Of a stretch of DNA of 64,000 nt, positions 22,973-29,783 are shown piece by piece. Position numbers and translations under genes: made by a program. Each line of letters starts with the position of its first letter. Within the stretch, counting starts at the first letter, position 1. Source of the DNA: Candidatus Avelusimicrobium intestinipullorum (GTDB taxonomy: Bacteria; Elusimicrobiota; Elusimicrobia; Elusimicrobiales; Elusimicrobiaceae); contig CALUXC010000004.1 of assembly GCA_944324635.1 (NCBI GenBank), positions 1 to 64,000 on the forward strand, given 5' to 3'. The notes beneath the pieces were generated by a model, which ran no database searches, was not told the DNA's origin, and saw nothing but the letters and a program-made list of their open reading frames with translations.

Positions 22973-23473
22973 ATGAACAAAGGTTTTACGTTAATTGAAC
23001 TGTTGGTCGTAGTGCTGATTATCGGCATTTTGTCCGCCGTGGCACTGCCCCAATACACCACGGCCGTGGAAAAAGCCCGCGCCACCGAAGCGCTCACCCT
23101 GATGAGCTCCATTCGCTACGCGGCCGAAAGATACCAGCTGCAAAAAGACGCCTGGCCGACGGCCAACAACTTTGCGGTATTGGACATTGAAGTACCCAAA
23201 GTACCGGGCAGCTCTTCCCAGTATGGCGGCAAGAACTTTGTGATGACCATGGGCCCCAGCGGCAGAAGCTTTGTAATCGTGGCCAACCGCAGCAACATCA
23301 ACAAAGGCAAATACGCCTTGAAAACGGTGTTGACCGTGGGAACGGACGGAACTATTTCCGCCAAACGCTTCTGCGGCACGAACACGGCTATTTCCACTGT
23401 CTACACCGCTCCTACCGGCGATGCGGAAAAATTCTGCAGCGCTATCACCAGCGGCCACAACGATAATTTCTAA
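22973..23473 (+). CDS. Type IV pilin-like protein
   Basis: The 166-residue product starts MNKGFTLIELLVVVLIIGIL then AVALPQYTTAVEKARATEALTLMSSIRYAAERYQ, a canonical class III pilin N-terminus with Glu5. The head is a beta-rich domain with two Cys near the end (RFCGTNTA and KFCSAI), suggesting one disulfide. ATG 22973 has AGGGAG at good spacing; the frame upstream is open by chance. It stands alone between the tRNA and the phage cassette, with its own promoter and terminator, the arrangement of a major pilin gene. That ranking is inference. Confidence 0.9.
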   Translation: MNKGFTLIELLVVVLIIGILSAVALPQYTTAVEKARATEALTLMSSIRYAAERYQLQKDAWPTANNFAVLDIEVPKVPGSSSQYGGKNFVMTMGPSGRSFVIVANRSNINKGKYALKTVLTVGTDGTISAKRFCGTNTAISTVYTAPTGDAEKFCSAITSGHNDNF

Positions 23474-23490
23474 CACACCAAAAACCAAAA

Positions 23491-23520
23491 CCCCGGAGAG
23501 AATCCTCTCCGGGGTTTTTT
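23491..23520. terminator. Bidirectional terminator between pilin and phage lysis genes
   Basis: CCCCGGAGAG-AATC-CTCTCCGGGG (23491-23514) with six T on the plus strand and TTTTGGTTTTT on the minus strand. The stop codon of the outer spanin (23519-23521) lies in its flank. It is the left boundary of the phage cassette. Confidence 0.92.
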
Positions 23521-23731
23521 ATGGCAGTTTTAACCGCCCGCACGCGGCTTCCAGCGTGGCCACGGCGCGGAGGTTACGGCTGTTTAGCATACGCAAGGAC
23601 TCGTCGCTCAAGTCAAAGCGTATTTGACACAACACCGCTTTATTTTTTATCGGGGCCGACGTGCAAGAGCTCAACCAAATCATCATCGGTAATAGCGTCC
23701 ACACGGGCCATAATTTGTGCCATTTCTTCAC
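23519..23731 (-). CDS. Outer spanin lipoprotein (Rz1-like), overlapping the inner spanin
   Basis: The 70-residue product begins at GTG 23731 (GGAGG nine bases upstream), with signal VKKWHKLWPVWTLLPMMIWLSSC whose lipobox LSSC would give a lipoprotein with a mature part of about 47 residues. It starts inside the inner-spanin gene in another frame (92-bp overlap). This is the usual nested Rz/Rz1 layout. Together the pair would fuse or disrupt the outer membrane at the last step of lysis. There is no sequence-level match I can claim; the call rests on lipobox, size, overlap and position after endolysin. Confidence 0.72.
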   Translation of the reverse strand: MKKWHKLWPVWTLLPMMIWLSSCTSAPIKNKAVLCQIRFDLSDESLRMLNSRNLRAVATLEAACGRLKLP

Positions 23732-23849
23732 GTTCTTGCGCCTCCCGCTTCCATTGCTTGGCCCGCTCCCGCTCTTTTGCCACACGTGCCGAAAGCAGGC
23801 ACAGCAAACACACCACGCTGCCCCCCAGCAGGCAAACGGCCGCCCACAT
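23640..23849 (-). CDS. Inner spanin (Rz-like)
   Basis: The 69-residue product has one N-terminal TM helix (AAVCLLGGSVVCLLCLLSA) followed by a charged coiled-coil stretch (AKERERAKQWKREAQEREEMAQIMARV), the form of a type II inner-membrane spanin. It is shorter than lambda Rz. Its ATG overlaps the preceding stop as TAATG. The downstream lipoprotein gene is nested in its 3' part. It should span the periplasm to the outer spanin during lysis. Confidence 0.72.
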   Translation of the reverse strand: MWAAVCLLGGSVVCLLCLLSARVAKERERAKQWKREAQEREEMAQIMARVDAITDDDLVELLHVGPDKK

Positions 23850-24037
23850 TATTTGCCTTTCCCGATAAGGGAGCCGTCCGGGTTGCACAAAGACAGCGCC
23901 GCCAAGACTTTTAATACCTGAGCCCAAACGCCGTCGTCTTTCTGCGTAGCAGTTAATTTCACGACCGCAGTTACAATCAAAATAACCGCACCGATAATAC
24001 TAAGTACGTCATTCCAGTTGTTTTCAATCCATTCCAT
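23849..24037 (-). CDS. Small single-TM phage protein, holin candidate
   Basis: The 62-residue product MEWIENNWNDVLSIIGAVIL... has one hydrophobic helix (about 12-32) and a second weaker apolar stretch (VWAQVLKVLAALSL). AAAGGAG lies six bases before ATG 24037. Position between endolysin and spanins in a coupled lysis operon suggests a holin or holin-like pore, but no family is recognised. The stop overlaps the spanin start. Confidence 0.65.
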   Translation of the reverse strand: MEWIENNWNDVLSIIGAVILIVTAVVKLTATQKDDGVWAQVLKVLAALSLCNPDGSLIGKGK

Positions 24038-24077
24038 ATATTCTCCTTTGGGGCTATTCCCCTCCGCATGCGCACGG

Positions 24078-24476
24078 CTACATGCGCACGGTTTCTTTGA
24101 TTTCAATGTGCGGAAAGTCTTTTAAGGTATTCCACTCTCCGCCCCATTCAAATTCGCTTTCAATTTCCCCGCGCTCACGCATGAGGCGGGCAAGCGCATC
24201 AAAGCGGTGCCACATCTCGCGAAAGCGCGCCAAGTTGCGCCAGTCTACGGGATACGGGGCCAGATCCACCGCATGGCTGGGCATGCGGTTGTGCGGGCTT
24301 TGCGGGTAGATTAAACGGCTGGAGCCGCGTTGGAAAGCTTTGTTTTGCTCGTCCTTGGAGCGGTGCCCGCATAGGACGGCAAAATCGTACTGTTTGATAA
24401 GCTCGCGGCAGACGGCTATCAAGCCCGGGTGGCAGGTGTTTAAGCGGGCCAGGCTTTGCTCACTCAATACAGGCAT
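24078..24476 (-). CDS. Endolysin, M15-family L-alanyl-D-glutamate/D-Ala-D-Ala peptidase
   Basis: The 132-residue product is of the T5-endolysin/VanY-like type. Motifs: VLCGHRSKDEQNKAFQRGSSR, the metal-binding S-x-H-x(6)-D in PSHAVDLAPYP, and the WGGEWNTLKDFPHIE end with the Zn-binding His. It should cleave peptidoglycan peptides at lysis. No signal peptide, so a holin is needed for release. The frame extends 69 codons upstream but ATG 24476 has GGGAGG and overlaps the previous stop (TAATG). Confidence 0.92.
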   Translation of the reverse strand: MPVLSEQSLARLNTCHPGLIAVCRELIKQYDFAVLCGHRSKDEQNKAFQRGSSRLIYPQSPHNRMPSHAVDLAPYPVDWRNLARFREMWHRFDALARLMRERGEIESEFEWGGEWNTLKDFPHIEIKETVRM

Positions 24477-24706
24477 TAAGGGTTCCTCCCGTGAAAATTC
24501 AAAATATGCGTTTTGATGGTTTTCACATCGTCTAGAATAATGTCTATTTTCACCGTGCTCTCGGCCAGTTTGCGGTCGTGCTCGCGCACGCGCTCTTCCA
24601 GTTTGTCCACCCGCGGCGGCAGGCCGTACATGGTAAAACACCAAAACAAAACGGCACACCCTACGCCAATTAAGTAAATCCAATGGTGGATTTTTTCCGT
24701 GTTCAT
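24476..24706 (-). CDS. Small phage membrane protein with TM helix and coiled coil
   Basis: The 76-residue product has one TM helix (HHWIYLIGVGCAVLFWCFTMYGL) and a charged helix (PRVDKLEERVREHDRKLAESTVKIDIILDDVKTIKTHILNF). The layout resembles XhlA-type or holin-accessory proteins of lysis cassettes. It directly precedes the endolysin, whose ATG overlaps its stop. Holin, antiholin or accessory role cannot be chosen. Confidence 0.68.
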   Translation of the reverse strand: MNTEKIHHWIYLIGVGCAVLFWCFTMYGLPPRVDKLEERVREHDRKLAESTVKIDIILDDVKTIKTHILNFHGRNP

Positions 24707-24710
24707 GGCG

Positions 24711-24998
24711 CTACTCCCGCAACACGGCGGCAAGCGTTTCCAGGTCCCTAGCTTGGGATTTTACGTATTCGCTGGCACCCGAATTTTCCGCCAGGACTAG
24801 TTCCCGCACGGCACGCGTAAGCCCTGTTTGGGCTTCCTTCATTTGCACTTGTTCCTGGACCGAGGGTTCCGCATCGGCCGGATTTTTTACAATCCGATAG
24901 GTGCTATTTTGCTCTTCCATGTGCGCGCCGTTTTGATTGCACCAAATAGCGGCTTGTGTGTAATTTTCATTTGTTATGATTTGTCCCATTTCAAACAT
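24711..24998 (-). CDS. Phage protein of unknown function after the tail fibre
   Basis: The 95-residue product is soluble and mostly helical in its second half (VQEQVQMKEAQTGLTRAVRELVLAENSGASEYVKSQARDLETLAAVLRE), with an N-terminal MFEMGQIITNENYTQAAIWCNQNGAHM that resembles short proteins following tail fibre genes, often fibre-assembly or fibre-tip partners. ATG 24998 is chosen from AAGGAG upstream; it starts two bases after the fibre stop, so translation is coupled. No family is claimed. Confidence 0.7.
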   Translation of the reverse strand: MFEMGQIITNENYTQAAIWCNQNGAHMEEQNSTYRIVKNPADAEPSVQEQVQMKEAQTGLTRAVRELVLAENSGASEYVKSQARDLETLAAVLRE

Positions 24999-25000
24999 AA

Positions 25001-26497
25001 TTAAGCTCCTTGTCCGCAAGCATACCAAGAAACGGGGTCGGCTCTTCTTTCTGTAATATACGAAGAGTTTGCATTAAACCCCGTGGTGCCTTGTTTTTGC
25101 AAAGTAACGGTATTGCCGCCAATACTATTGGGATTAATACGGGTACCCAAAAGGCAATACTTATCGTTGGCAAACGGTTTTAGAAAAGAAACCGGCACCG
25201 TACCGGAAAGCGAAGTAGTCACTTCCCCGCCTTGCTCCAGCCACCCGTTTTTATAAAGGCGATACCAACTGCCATTTCCATCTGCAAACTGTTCCACCAC
25301 GTAATCCATGGCGGCTGGCATCATGGCATTGATTGTGGGTTGGGTAGCACGGGAAGCGTTGCTTAAATCCGTATTTAGTTTTCCGCTTAATGCATTTGTA
25401 AACTCGGCCGCCTGCGCGGTAGACGCCGGGACCGCACTGTTATAGGCGCATACCCAAGCAAATAAAGTGGTATAGCCCGAGGTTCCGTCGGGAGAGTCAA
25501 GCAAGTTATTTTTGGATTGGCTAATGCCGCTGTCGGAAGTGGCGTTTTTTACGTAATTAGCCAGCTTGGGCAGCCGTAAAGACCCTGCCGTTTCGTCCGC
25601 CACGTAAAACGGGCATTCCCCATAAGCGGCCACAGCTTCGTCGTACTGTTGCTTGGTTTTGCACAGTTCGGGGTGAGATTTTACCCAGGCATAAAACTCG
25701 GGGTACAGCGTTTGGGCGTTTTGGTAAAATTCACCCGTCCACAAGGGAAGAGAGCCCGGATTGTCGGCCGCGGCTTTGCTTTGCGAAAAATACACCTCGC
25801 CTATGCACTTGCCGATGGAATGCTGGGCGTAATAGCGGGCTTGTTCGGCCTGTTCCCGGGCGATGTCGGCCTGGACTTGGGCCTGGGAACAAATCTCATT
25901 GCCTTGCGTCTGCAGGCGGGAAGAAACGTCCGCAAGGGCTTGGTCTATGTCTTCCAGAGCGCCTTGAGCGGTTTGGCTGGCCGTGTCGGCACTTTGCTGG
26001 GCTTGGCGCGAGGCTTCCGCCGCCTGGGAAGAAGCCAAAAGAGCTTCTTGCTTGGCGTCTAAAATATTTTTGAGGAAATTTTCCGTTTCCAAATTGCTTT
26101 CCTGTGAAGAAACGGGATACTTGATACTGCGGTCCACTTTCTCGCTTAATTCCTGCACCAGCATGGTCAGCTTATCATACCCTTGCTCCAGCACTTCCGC
26201 GTCCAGCTCGCCTTGGCGGAGCAAATCAATATCCTGCGTAAGAGGCGTTTTGCGAAGCACGGTCAGTTTCCACCCTTCGGCCAGCGGCGCTTTGCCGCTT
26301 TGCTCGGTAGGATACGTAAGCGTGTGGGATAACAGGTCCACGGAAAAATCGGAAAAGAGTTCTTCTTCCACGCCTTGCGGAGAGGTGAGATAGACGGCCA
26401 AATCGTCCGCCGATATAAGCGGGAAGTCCACGTCCCAGCGGCGGGCGGAGCCGTTGCCCTGATAAATACGTTTGGTAATTTGCATTGAAACGGTCAT
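25001..26497 (-). CDS. T7-type tail fibre protein
   Basis: In this 498-residue product, residues 1-135 match the pattern of the T7 gp17 N-terminal domain that docks fibres to the tail (ITKRIYQGNGSARRWDVDFP, WKLTVLRKTPLTQDIDLLRQGELDAEVLEQGYDKLTMLVQELSEKVDR). A coiled coil of Ala/Gln-rich heptads follows (150-225). The C-terminal part has WYRLYKNGWLEQGGEV, a motif common in distal domains of podovirus and myovirus fibres, with Gly/Ser-rich beta strands to the end. It determines receptor binding. AGGAG lies before the ATG; 8 bp from the previous gene. Confidence 0.88.
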   Translation of the reverse strand: MTVSMQITKRIYQGNGSARRWDVDFPLISADDLAVYLTSPQGVEEELFSDFSVDLLSHTLTYPTEQSGKAPLAEGWKLTVLRKTPLTQDIDLLRQGELDAEVLEQGYDKLTMLVQELSEKVDRSIKYPVSSQESNLETENFLKNILDAKQEALLASSQAAEASRQAQQSADTASQTAQGALEDIDQALADVSSRLQTQGNEICSQAQVQADIAREQAEQARYYAQHSIGKCIGEVYFSQSKAAADNPGSLPLWTGEFYQNAQTLYPEFYAWVKSHPELCKTKQQYDEAVAAYGECPFYVADETAGSLRLPKLANYVKNATSDSGISQSKNNLLDSPDGTSGYTTLFAWVCAYNSAVPASTAQAAEFTNALSGKLNTDLSNASRATQPTINAMMPAAMDYVVEQFADGNGSWYRLYKNGWLEQGGEVTTSLSGTVPVSFLKPFANDKYCLLGTRINPNSIGGNTVTLQKQGTTGFNANSSYITERRADPVSWYACGQGA

Positions 26498-26505
26498 ATA
26501 TTCTC

Positions 26506-27906
26506 CTAAAACTCAAACAGCGCTTTTACACGCCGCCAGGCGGCCAGACGCTCGTCCATCCCGCCGGAAACAGAAAGCACAGCATATTTGGCCTCTTGGG
26601 CTTGCGGTTCGGCTAAGCCTTTTTTCTTCCCCCACAGATCTATCCCGTGGCAAAGCAAGCGGTCCTCTGTTTCGTTTTTGCCGGCCGCCCGTTCATGGCG
26701 TAGGGCCTGCAGCAAATAATAATCTTGCGTTGAGAGCTGCCCTTTTTGAAGGGCGTTGGAAATTTCTTTTTCCGAAGACGAAAAATACAACTTGTTAAAT
26801 TTTTCAGGGTCAGATACAGAGCCTCCTTCCCGCCGGGCCAGTTCCGCTTCCTCCCCGCTTAGCACATGCTGCGCGTTTAATAAGCGCATTTTTTCCGCTT
26901 CTTCCGCTTTACACATCTGGCGGTAGAAAGACGCCTGTTGTTGGTGAAGCTCCGCTTCGGCCTGCTTAAACAGGGTTTGAGAAGTGCGGCATACGTCTTG
27001 CCTAAGGGCTTTATTTTGAATGTTGGCTGTTTGTTTGTCCACCCACTGGGCACACGCCTGGGGAGAACCGTCCGTTTCCCCGCGGGCCCGGTTCCACAAC
27101 TGCCGCGCATACAAATCCGCCGCCGCAAAACGCACCTTTTGTGCACATTCTTCCCGCTCGGCGGGATTCATCGTTTGGCCATACTTTTCCAGCACCTGCG
27201 CGGCCGTTTGTTCGTTGCCGCAGGAAAGCGAATAACGCACGCATTGGGCCGCCGTTTGCGCCCGCAGAGAAGCGGTTTGTTTGCGTGCGGTTTCGCTGTC
27301 CGCCCCGTTATCCTGCAACCGCTTTTCAAACGGGGGAACCTGGGCAGACAAATACTCCTCCAGCACATCAGCCGACGGAGCCAACGCCCCTACACCCCGC
27401 ACAAGCGTTTCTTCCGCCTGCAAACGGGCGAGGTTTTCCTCTTGAGCTTGGCGTTGTTCGTCCGCCTGCGCGGCGGCGCGAAACATCATGTAATCGCGCA
27501 CGGCGGGCGTTTGGGCAGGCTCGGCTTGCAAACGGGACAAAGCGAAGTCGTCCAAATCTTCCGTTTTCACTCTTTCGCCGCCGGCGGCCAAACGGCCTAC
27601 GCGTTCCGCCAGTTCGCTTCGCAGGGCCAAGTCGGTTTCTGCTTGCGGCGAAGCGGCAAATAACGCTGCCTGCCCGGAGGCAGAACCCTTTTGCTTGGAA
27701 GAAGCCACCGCGGTTTTAGCGGTTTGTTTTGCCTTTTTCTTTGGGACGGCAGGCGTCATATACTTCATCACCGCGCGGGCCGCCGTTACGCCTTCCTGCA
27801 AAGCGTTTTCGTAAGCCTGCGGCAAGCGCCGCGGCCCCTGTGCCTGCACCTGCACCCCGGGAGCCTGGTAACGCTCCTGACGGCGGTATGTGGGAATGAT
27901 AGGCAT
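26506..27906 (-). CDS. Putative internal virion (ejection) protein
   Basis: The 466-residue product is soluble, Ala/Gln/Glu-rich and helical almost throughout. A basic linker (VPKKKAKQTAKTA) follows a short Pro-rich start. No enzymatic motif was found; no lytic transglycosylase signature as in T7 gp16. Position between the gp14-like protein and the tail fibre, and the helical composition, match the gp15-type internal proteins of podoviruses that are injected with DNA. It is shorter than gp15 of T7 (about 750 residues). Call rests mainly on gene order. Confidence 0.65.
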   Translation of the reverse strand: MPIIPTYRRQERYQAPGVQVQAQGPRRLPQAYENALQEGVTAARAVMKYMTPAVPKKKAKQTAKTAVASSKQKGSASGQAALFAASPQAETDLALRSELAERVGRLAAGGERVKTEDLDDFALSRLQAEPAQTPAVRDYMMFRAAAQADEQRQAQEENLARLQAEETLVRGVGALAPSADVLEEYLSAQVPPFEKRLQDNGADSETARKQTASLRAQTAAQCVRYSLSCGNEQTAAQVLEKYGQTMNPAEREECAQKVRFAAADLYARQLWNRARGETDGSPQACAQWVDKQTANIQNKALRQDVCRTSQTLFKQAEAELHQQQASFYRQMCKAEEAEKMRLLNAQHVLSGEEAELARREGGSVSDPEKFNKLYFSSSEKEISNALQKGQLSTQDYYLLQALRHERAAGKNETEDRLLCHGIDLWGKKKGLAEPQAQEAKYAVLSVSGGMDERLAAWRRVKALFEF

Positions 27907-27914
27907 AAGTCCTC

Positions 27915-28400
27915 CTAGTTAAACAAACTTAAAATGTTACTGCCCAGTTTCCAAAATGAACCGCGGTTTTTGGCCGCGCTTCGGTACTGGGAAGCCGTCT
28001 GGCTTAAAGCGTAAATACGCTCGGCGGCGGATACTTTATTTTCGTACAGAGAGTCCTGCAGCGACTGGCGCAAACTGCGCTGGTCCATCAACGCATTAAA
28101 TTGGCTGCTCTGCATCAAATTTTGCACCGTAGCGGAGCGGGACGTCAGCCCCGATGCGGCAAGCGCTGTTTTTTGTTCGGCCGCAGTTTGACGGTAATTT
28201 TCATACAGTTCCCTGCCGCGTTCGGCCGCGGATTTGAACAAATAAGTGGCCTGCCTGTCGGCGGCGGCAGACGCATATTGAGCCTGTCGGTCCGCGTCGC
28301 GCGCCAAAGCGTTGTAATAGTCCATCTCGCTTTTGCGGTCTCCCAACAGGGAAGCGGCACTGGATACAAACTCGCCGCCTTTTTTAACAATTCCTCCCAT
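27915..28400 (-). CDS. Putative internal virion protein (gp14-like)
   Basis: The 161-residue product has N-terminal GGEFVSSAASLLGDRKSEMDYYNALARDADRQAQYASAAADRQATYLFKSA, a long Ala/Gln helix, followed by QSSQFNALMDQRSLRQSLQDSLYENK. This is the typical look of podovirus internal virion protein B (T7 gp14 type), which forms a pore component in the outer membrane during DNA ejection. Its start overlaps the gp13-like gene by 17 bases; 8 bp to the next gene. Confidence 0.75.
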   Translation of the reverse strand: MGGIVKKGGEFVSSAASLLGDRKSEMDYYNALARDADRQAQYASAAADRQATYLFKSAAERGRELYENYRQTAAEQKTALAASGLTSRSATVQNLMQSSQFNALMDQRSLRQSLQDSLYENKVSAAERIYALSQTASQYRSAAKNRGSFWKLGSNILSLFN

Positions 28401-28884
28401 ATTCCTTCCTCCTAAATGTGAAACGTAAAAATTTAACTCCGCCGGCGGTTACAAAAGAGCCGTCAAACACGCCCCCCAAGCGCTCCACAAACCGCCTGGC
28501 CGCCAGGTAACGCTCGTCCACAAAGTTGTATAGTTCCTCGTATTCGTTTAACGCGTTTTTCAGCAGCCTCCTCGCCGCGCGAAAAAACGACTTGGGTATT
28601 TGTTCCACAGATTTGCCCGTCAGCAGCCACACACAGGCCCGCCGACCCAGCCACACTTCCGGCGCCAGGCCAAACAATGCGGCCGGGTGATTTTTATATT
28701 GCAAAAAGACACACTTTACAGAAACCCGGTAAAACGACTCCAGCAGTTTTCGCACGTCCGCCCCGCCGCAGGAAGCAGCCAATTCTTCCCGGTCCAGGCG
28801 GCGCATTTCAGCCGCTAAAAGTGCACAGTCGGCCAAACGAGCGCTGCGTAGAACCAAATTATTTTGCTGGTACAGAATGTCCAT
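28384..28884 (-). CDS. gp13-like internal virion protein with GNAT-like fold
   Basis: The 166-residue product resembles T7 gp13-type proteins, which have an acetyltransferase-like fold: FGLAPEVWLGRRACVWLLTGKSVEQIPKSFFRAARRLLKNALNEYEELYNFVDERYLAARRFVERLGGVF. The pattern 'W-L-L-T', '...P..F...' and a C-terminal R-F-V-E-R-L-G-G-x-F is common in this group. It likely acts in virion assembly. It lies first in the internal-virion block and is divergent from the plus-strand gene at 28929. The -10-like TATAAT of that gene is at 28891. Confidence 0.75.
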   Translation of the reverse strand: MDILYQQNNLVLRSARLADCALLAAEMRRLDREELAASCGGADVRKLLESFYRVSVKCVFLQYKNHPAALFGLAPEVWLGRRACVWLLTGKSVEQIPKSFFRAARRLLKNALNEYEELYNFVDERYLAARRFVERLGGVFDGSFVTAGGVKFLRFTFRRKEYGRNC

Positions 28885-28928
28885 AAAAACTATAATGAAT
28901 AGGTGAATTTTTATAAAAGGAGTAAAAA

Positions 28929-29723
28929 ATGACCATACTGATCATCTTAGCCCTCTTGGGCGTTGTGGCTGTTTATGCGGTATTTTTCCTGCTGTTTAAG
29001 CTGGTATGGATCTTGATGAAAAAAGATACCAACAAATGGCCTCTTATTTGGGCGGGCGTAAGCACCGTTTTGTTTGGCATTGTACTGGGCGGTGCCGCCG
29101 CTTGGGGTGTGTACAAAGTGGTATCGCCGTTTCGCGGCATGATTGAACGCTATTCGGCCAATCCCGAACCCGTATACGGCCAGCATGTCTATACGGACCC
29201 GATCTACCGTTTCCAATTGACGGCTTTGAACGGAATGGATTTTTCGGAATGGGTGGAATTTGACGATCTAGACGCCAAGATAGGCATGGATATGAACACC
29301 TTCAAAAAGGTCCCGTCCGCCGAAGAAAAACAAGCCATTGATGCGGCGTTTACTGGAGCCATTTTGCTGCGCCAGGACGAAGTAGACGAGGGCCACCTCT
29401 TGCAATCCTTGAGGGAAGCCTTAATATCCGCCGAAAACAGCCGGAAAAGTCTGGAAATTCTTTCGCAGGAAGACTTTACCGTGGACGGTTATCCGGCCAT
29501 GCTTGTAACCGCCAGAGCCCGCTCTAACAGCGGCAAACAAATGTTTCTTGCGATGTCTGCAATTGCGGATTCCTATCAGCAGGTTTTCTATGTGATTGCA
29601 TTCTCGGCAGACACGCCGGAAGCGTCCGCCAATGCCCTGCAACTGGCCCGCAGCCTGCAGCTGGAAAACGGCAGTCCCTTGCCTGCGCCCGCAACCGAAG
29701 CACCCGCGCCCGAAGGGAAATAA
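28929..29723 (+). CDS. Two-TM membrane protein, plus-strand cargo gene in the phage cassette
   Basis: The 264-residue product has two TM helices (about 2-28 and 38-64), then a soluble domain with no family I recognise (YRFQLTALNGMDFSEWVEFDDLD, FTVDGYPAMLVTARARSNSGKQMFLAMSAIADSYQQVFYVIAFSADTPEAS, a fold reminiscent of lipid/PsbP-like or DcrB-like domains). The end is Pro/Ala-rich. It is the only large plus-strand gene within the cassette, with its own AAAGGAG, TATAAT (28891-28896) and terminator, that is, a moron. It may act in the host envelope, for instance superinfection exclusion, but this is conjecture. Confidence 0.78.
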   Translation: MTILIILALLGVVAVYAVFFLLFKLVWILMKKDTNKWPLIWAGVSTVLFGIVLGGAAAWGVYKVVSPFRGMIERYSANPEPVYGQHVYTDPIYRFQLTALNGMDFSEWVEFDDLDAKIGMDMNTFKKVPSAEEKQAIDAAFTGAILLRQDEVDEGHLLQSLREALISAENSRKSLEILSQEDFTVDGYPAMLVTARARSNSGKQMFLAMSAIADSYQQVFYVIAFSADTPEASANALQLARSLQLENGSPLPAPATEAPAPEGK

Positions 29724-29738
29724 ATACTTGTCTTTGCA

Positions 29739-29770
29739 GGGGCTTCCCCAAAAGGGAAGCCCCTTTTTTT
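29739..29770 (+). terminator. Terminator of the plus-strand cargo gene
   Basis: GGGGCTTCCC-CAAAA-GGGAAGCCCC (29739-29763) followed by seven T. Confidence 0.92.
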
Positions 29771-29783
29771 GTTTGGGAATGCG

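Noticed and set aside
25001-26497. Diversity-generating retroelement acting on the tail fibre, suggested by the BPP-1-like head genes
   Set aside because: No reverse transcriptase, template repeat or A-biased variable repeat is seen in the window.
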